This document shows, piece by piece, positions 19,604 to 22,207 of a stretch of DNA of 22,207 nucleotides; within the stretch, counting starts at the first letter, position 1; every line of letters starts with the position of its first letter. The notes beneath the pieces were generated by a model. It did not search any database, was not told where the DNA came from, and saw only the letters and a list, made by a program, of their open reading frames with translations. This stretch comes from a virus, in IMG/VR virus record IMGVR_UViG_3300020428_000104, positions 1-22,207 of that record; one strand, written 5' to 3'. Made by a program: the position numbers and the translations under genes.

Positions 19604-22207
19604 ATGGCTCCAAAAAAAGCAGGGCTTCAAGCATTCTCAAGTTCTTACTATGATGCTACAACTGCGCCCGGGGCAGGTAATCCATTTGAACCTATTAGCA
19701 CTGGGTCATCAGGGCTTCAAGCATTACAAGCAGGTCTTGCTGACCAGTTAGTACAACAACAGGAAGCTGATAAAACTCTTGAGGCTGCTCTTCTAGGAGG
19801 ATTTGACAAGCCACCTGAGACTGGGCCTCGTGTATTATTTAATCCAACGACAAACGAAATGTTTGTTAATGGTGCGTTGTACAATGCTGATGACAAACAA
19901 TCAGCACTAGATGCAGAAGCTAGAGGGTATTTAGATAGACCTAGAGCTGCACAACCTGATGGCGACTGGCAGGCTGTATCTCCTGATTCTTATAAAACAT
20001 TTATGAATAATATCGAAGACCCTAGTTTGGGTACTTTGTTTGCAAGAAACTTTGAAATAGGCGGAGACAACCTAAAACTTCTTGCTGGTAGAGGTGCTCA
20101 GTTCCTTGGATTTGAAGAGTTTGGGCAGGATTTAGTAGATAACGCAGTCACAGAATTATATTACAATCAACCATTCCAAAGAGAATTTAAAAGCGAAGAT
20201 GGTGAGTATTTTAAAGGTGGAGCTATTGATTGGTTCGTTGCTAACTTTGCACAGCAAGGGCCAAACTTACTAGAATCTATTGGTGTTGCTTTAGTTGGTG
20301 CTGGAGCAGGTGCAGTTGCAGGTGGTGGTGCTAATCCATTTACTGCAGCAGGTGGTGCTTTATACGCTATGCTGGGTAAAGACTCAGTAAAACTAGCTGT
20401 AGCATCAGCCGCTAAAAAATACATGAAAGGTCAAGCCCTTAATAAAGGTGAGAAAAAATTACTGCGTGAGTTTTCTGGTCTTACAGCCGCAGCTAAAATT
20501 AAAAATCCTAATGCTTTTATAGTTACCCCCGGTGGTACAACTATGACAGGTAACCAATTCCTTAAACAATTAGGTAAAGAAAGAGCTGAAGATTCTTTAG
20601 CACTTGGCGCACTCAAAGCAAGTAGACAAGCTGCAAACCAAGCAAAAGCAGGTGGTGCAGCAGGAGCATCACTCCTAGGTTCTTACGGTATGGGTGTAGC
20701 TGACATATATGGTGAAGTAAGAGATACAGGCGTAGGTGATAGAGGTACAGCAGCAGCATTAGCTATACCATATGCAGCTATGGAAGTCTTACCAGAATTT
20801 TTCTTGGCAGGTCGTATCTTTGGACTTGGGCCAAACCTTCTTAAATCAGGTGGTGCAATCAAGCGAGTAGGTAAAGGTGTAGGCGTTGGTGGTACACTTG
20901 AAGGTCTTACAGAACTTGGACAAGAATCTTTACTATTATATGGTACAGACCAATCATTTGGTGATGAAGAAACTACTAGACGATTAATTAACTCTTTTGC
21001 AGCAGGCTTTGCAATCGGTGGCCCACTGGGTGGTGGCGCTAATTTACTGAAAAGAGGTGATCCTACTAACGTACTAGATAAAGATGATCCACAAGCAGAT
21101 CAAAAATTATTGCCTGCTCCCGCGCTTACTGGCGATGTACTTGACCCGACAGCTCCTCCTCAAGGTCAATTACCAACCCCCGCTGGTACTGCGGCTCTTC
21201 CTGCTCCTACTCCAGCGGTTACTACAGTATCTGGGCCTCCTGACTTTGTTGCGGGTACAGAAGGAGTTCGTCAGGGAGAGCCGTTAGATACAGTAGTTCA
21301 GACAAATCAACAAGTTATTCCGGGTCAAGCTGAAGGTCAGCAAGGGATTATGTTCCCACCCGAACAGACAACTGCGGCTGAACTAAATAGACTTTCAGAA
21401 CAACCACAGCAACAAGCACCAGTGGTTACACCAGAGCCTACTCAAGCTGAACTAGAAGCAGCTGGACAATTAACACTGCCAACTCCTGATGTAGCACAAA
21501 CGACACAAGACTTAGCTACCCCGGCAGCACAAGAGACAGCCATAGGACAACAACTTCTACAGGCTGCTAATAACAGAATACAAGAACAACAGACTCAACT
21601 TGCCGAACAGCAAAGACTGAGAGCAGAAGAAGCTGAGAGAACGCAAAGACAACAAGAGTTTGATTTAGCTGAGCAACAAAGACTAAATGAGCAAGTGACT
21701 CAGTTAGAAAATGCTAGGGTAGATCAGATACTAAAAGAGAATGAAAGGCTTACTCAAGAAGTTGAAGAGCGTAAAGCTCGTGAGCAAGCACAGATTCCTA
21801 TACCACAAAGACAACCCCAGCAGTTAAGTTTGCCGGGAATGGCAGTACCATATAGTGCAAGACGACAAGCATTAAGAAGAGGTCAAGCTGCAGCACCTGT
21901 TGTTGCAGAGCCTACTGCTGCTGAACTAGAACAAGCAGGTCAGATGACGTTACCATTTCCTGAAGCTCCTGCTCCTGAGATAACACCACTTGTAGAACGT
22001 ATGCTAGCCGATGGTATTCCAATACAAAACATCCAAGAGTTCATGGATGATTTTAAAGTTGCTGTGGCTAATAATGATTTAGTAGAACAAGATAATATTA
22101 TTGCAGAGATGGAAGGTATTATAGAAAGTTTTGATAGACCTCGTAGAAGAGCTACTGCTTTATCTACTCCTGCTCAAAATCTTGTTAATGAACTAACTAA
22201 ACGTCCG
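19604..22207 (+). CDS. Very large internal virion (ejection) protein, 3' end outside window
   Basis: The frame is open from ATG 19604 to the window edge: 868 residues, incomplete. AAGGA sits 5 bases upstream. Begins MAPKKAGLQAFSSSYYDATT. Residues ~130-215 are helical (NLKLLAGRGAQFLGFEEFGQ, GAIDWFVANFAQQGPNLLES). Residues ~223-260 and ~345-370 hold Gly/Ala hydrophobic stretches able to enter membrane. Another hydrophobic helix region (AFAAGF-like, about 465-485) follows. Residues ~500-610 are Pro/Gln-rich, 647-729 are a strong Gln/Glu/Arg coiled coil, and a 19-residue motif recurs at 611-629 and 769-787. The order after the transglycosylase protein, the size and the mixed membrane/coiled-coil content suit a giant ejected core protein of marine podoviruses. 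Further domains may lie beyond the edge. Confidence 0.7.
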   Translation, partial: MAPKKAGLQAFSSSYYDATTAPGAGNPFEPISTGSSGLQALQAGLADQLVQQQEADKTLEAALLGGFDKPPETGPRVLFNPTTNEMFVNGALYNADDKQSALDAEARGYLDRPRAAQPDGDWQAVSPDSYKTFMNNIEDPSLGTLFARNFEIGGDNLKLLAGRGAQFLGFEEFGQDLVDNAVTELYYNQPFQREFKSEDGEYFKGGAIDWFVANFAQQGPNLLESIGVALVGAGAGAVAGGGANPFTAAGGALYAMLGKDSVKLAVASAAKKYMKGQALNKGEKKLLREFSGLTAAAKIKNPNAFIVTPGGTTMTGNQFLKQLGKERAEDSLALGALKASRQAANQAKAGGAAGASLLGSYGMGVADIYGEVRDTGVGDRGTAAALAIPYAAMEVLPEFFLAGRIFGLGPNLLKSGGAIKRVGKGVGVGGTLEGLTELGQESLLLYGTDQSFGDEETTRRLINSFAAGFAIGGPLGGGANLLKRGDPTNVLDKDDPQADQKLLPAPALTGDVLDPTAPPQGQLPTPAGTAALPAPTPAVTTVSGPPDFVAGTEGVRQGEPLDTVVQTNQQVIPGQAEGQQGIMFPPEQTTAAELNRLSEQPQQQAPVVTPEPTQAELEAAGQLTLPTPDVAQTTQDLATPAAQETAIGQQLLQAANNRIQEQQTQLAEQQRLRAEEAERTQRQQEFDLAEQQRLNEQVTQLENARVDQILKENERLTQEVEERKAREQAQIPIPQRQPQQLSLPGMAVPYSARRQALRRGQAAAPVVAEPTAAELEQAGQMTLPFPEAPAPEITPLVERMLADGIPIQNIQEFMDDFKVAVANNDLVEQDNIIAEMEGIIESFDRPRRRATALSTPAQNLVNELTKRP
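21434..21490 (+). repeat. 19-residue motif, copy 1
   Basis: Encodes EPTQAELEAAGQLTLPTPD (residues 611-629 of the last protein). It matches copy 2 at 14 of 19 positions, with conservative changes elsewhere. Confidence 0.7.
21908..21964 (+). repeat. 19-residue motif, copy 2
   Basis: Encodes EPTAAELEQAGQMTLPFPE (residues 769-787). The two copies flank the coiled coil. A weaker related TTAAELNRLSEQP occurs near base 21368. Confidence 0.7.

Noticed and set aside
19612-19618. In-phase A AAA AAA run at the fourth and fifth codons of the last gene
   Set aside because: A slip so close to the start would give only a short unrelated peptide. The run is explained by Lys-Lys in an AT-rich genome.
1-22207. 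tRNA genes, insertion sequences, attachment sites, integrase or repressor genes
   Set aside because: I saw no cloverleaf-like sequence, terminal inverted repeats, transposase or recombinase motifs. All space is filled by structural and lysis genes.

Overview
The window is a contiguous stretch of a tailed-bacteriophage genome, all of it virion-structure, lysis and DNA-ejection genes. All 31 protein genes I can support read on the + strand. They are packed almost without gaps: 14 of the 30 junctions overlap by 1 to 8 bases (TAATG, ATGA, GTGA and similar), and no gene-free stretch exceeds about 45 bases. Base composition is AT-leaning and Shine-Dalgarno sites are canonical (AGGAGG type), so the host is a bacterium. 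Many of the proteins match, from memory, families that recur in marine phage genomes and metagenomic contigs. The host group (SAR11, SAR116, roseobacters and others) cannot be decided from this window. The short-tailed (podovirus) assignment is an inference. It rests on adaptor-like and nozzle-like tail proteins, a GNAT-like small protein followed by large internal proteins in the order of T7 gp13 to gp16, and the absence of a tape-measure, sheath or tail-tube gene.

Layout. Bases 1-1224 hold the 3' part of a major capsid gene and a probable decoration protein, closed by a strong intrinsic terminator (1231-1256). Bases 1269-2100 hold four very small, strongly basic proteins, three of them with conserved-looking cysteines. 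They are followed by a 110-residue protein with an AT-hook-like RGRP core and two adaptor-like tail proteins (to 3759). Bases 3768-9339 form a host-contact block: a BppU-like small protein, an 11-unit repeat protein, two fibre proteins sharing the same N-terminal 93-residue module, a tail-fibre-assembly-like protein, and small marine-phage accessory proteins. The second of these fibres ends in a long glycine-rich adhesin-type domain. Bases 9332-11642 form an enlarged lysis region with five small predicted membrane proteins, including one with an EF-hand loop and one 3-TM holin, then a GH108 endolysin. Bases 11642-14044 encode an 800-residue nozzle-like tail protein. Bases 14041-22207 encode six proteins that are probably internal or ejected: two of unknown role, a GNAT-like protein, a glycine/alanine-hydrophobic protein, an 831-residue protein with a lytic transglycosylase site, and a very large protein that runs off the right edge.

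How it fits together. The capsid genes lie upstream of a terminator, as gene 10 does in T7, which would give the capsid its high dosage. Downstream genes would be made at lower level by read-through. The fibres bind the host, the internal proteins (membrane-active and peptidoglycan-cutting) escort the DNA across the envelope, and the holin/endolysin group releases progeny. No integrase, repressor, tRNA, insertion sequence or CRISPR array is present. I found no clear new defence or enzymatic system. The most unusual elements are the basic cysteine-bearing mini-protein cassette, the EF-hand membrane protein in the lysis region, the modular fibre pair, and repeated QLxLP-type short motifs in the last protein.
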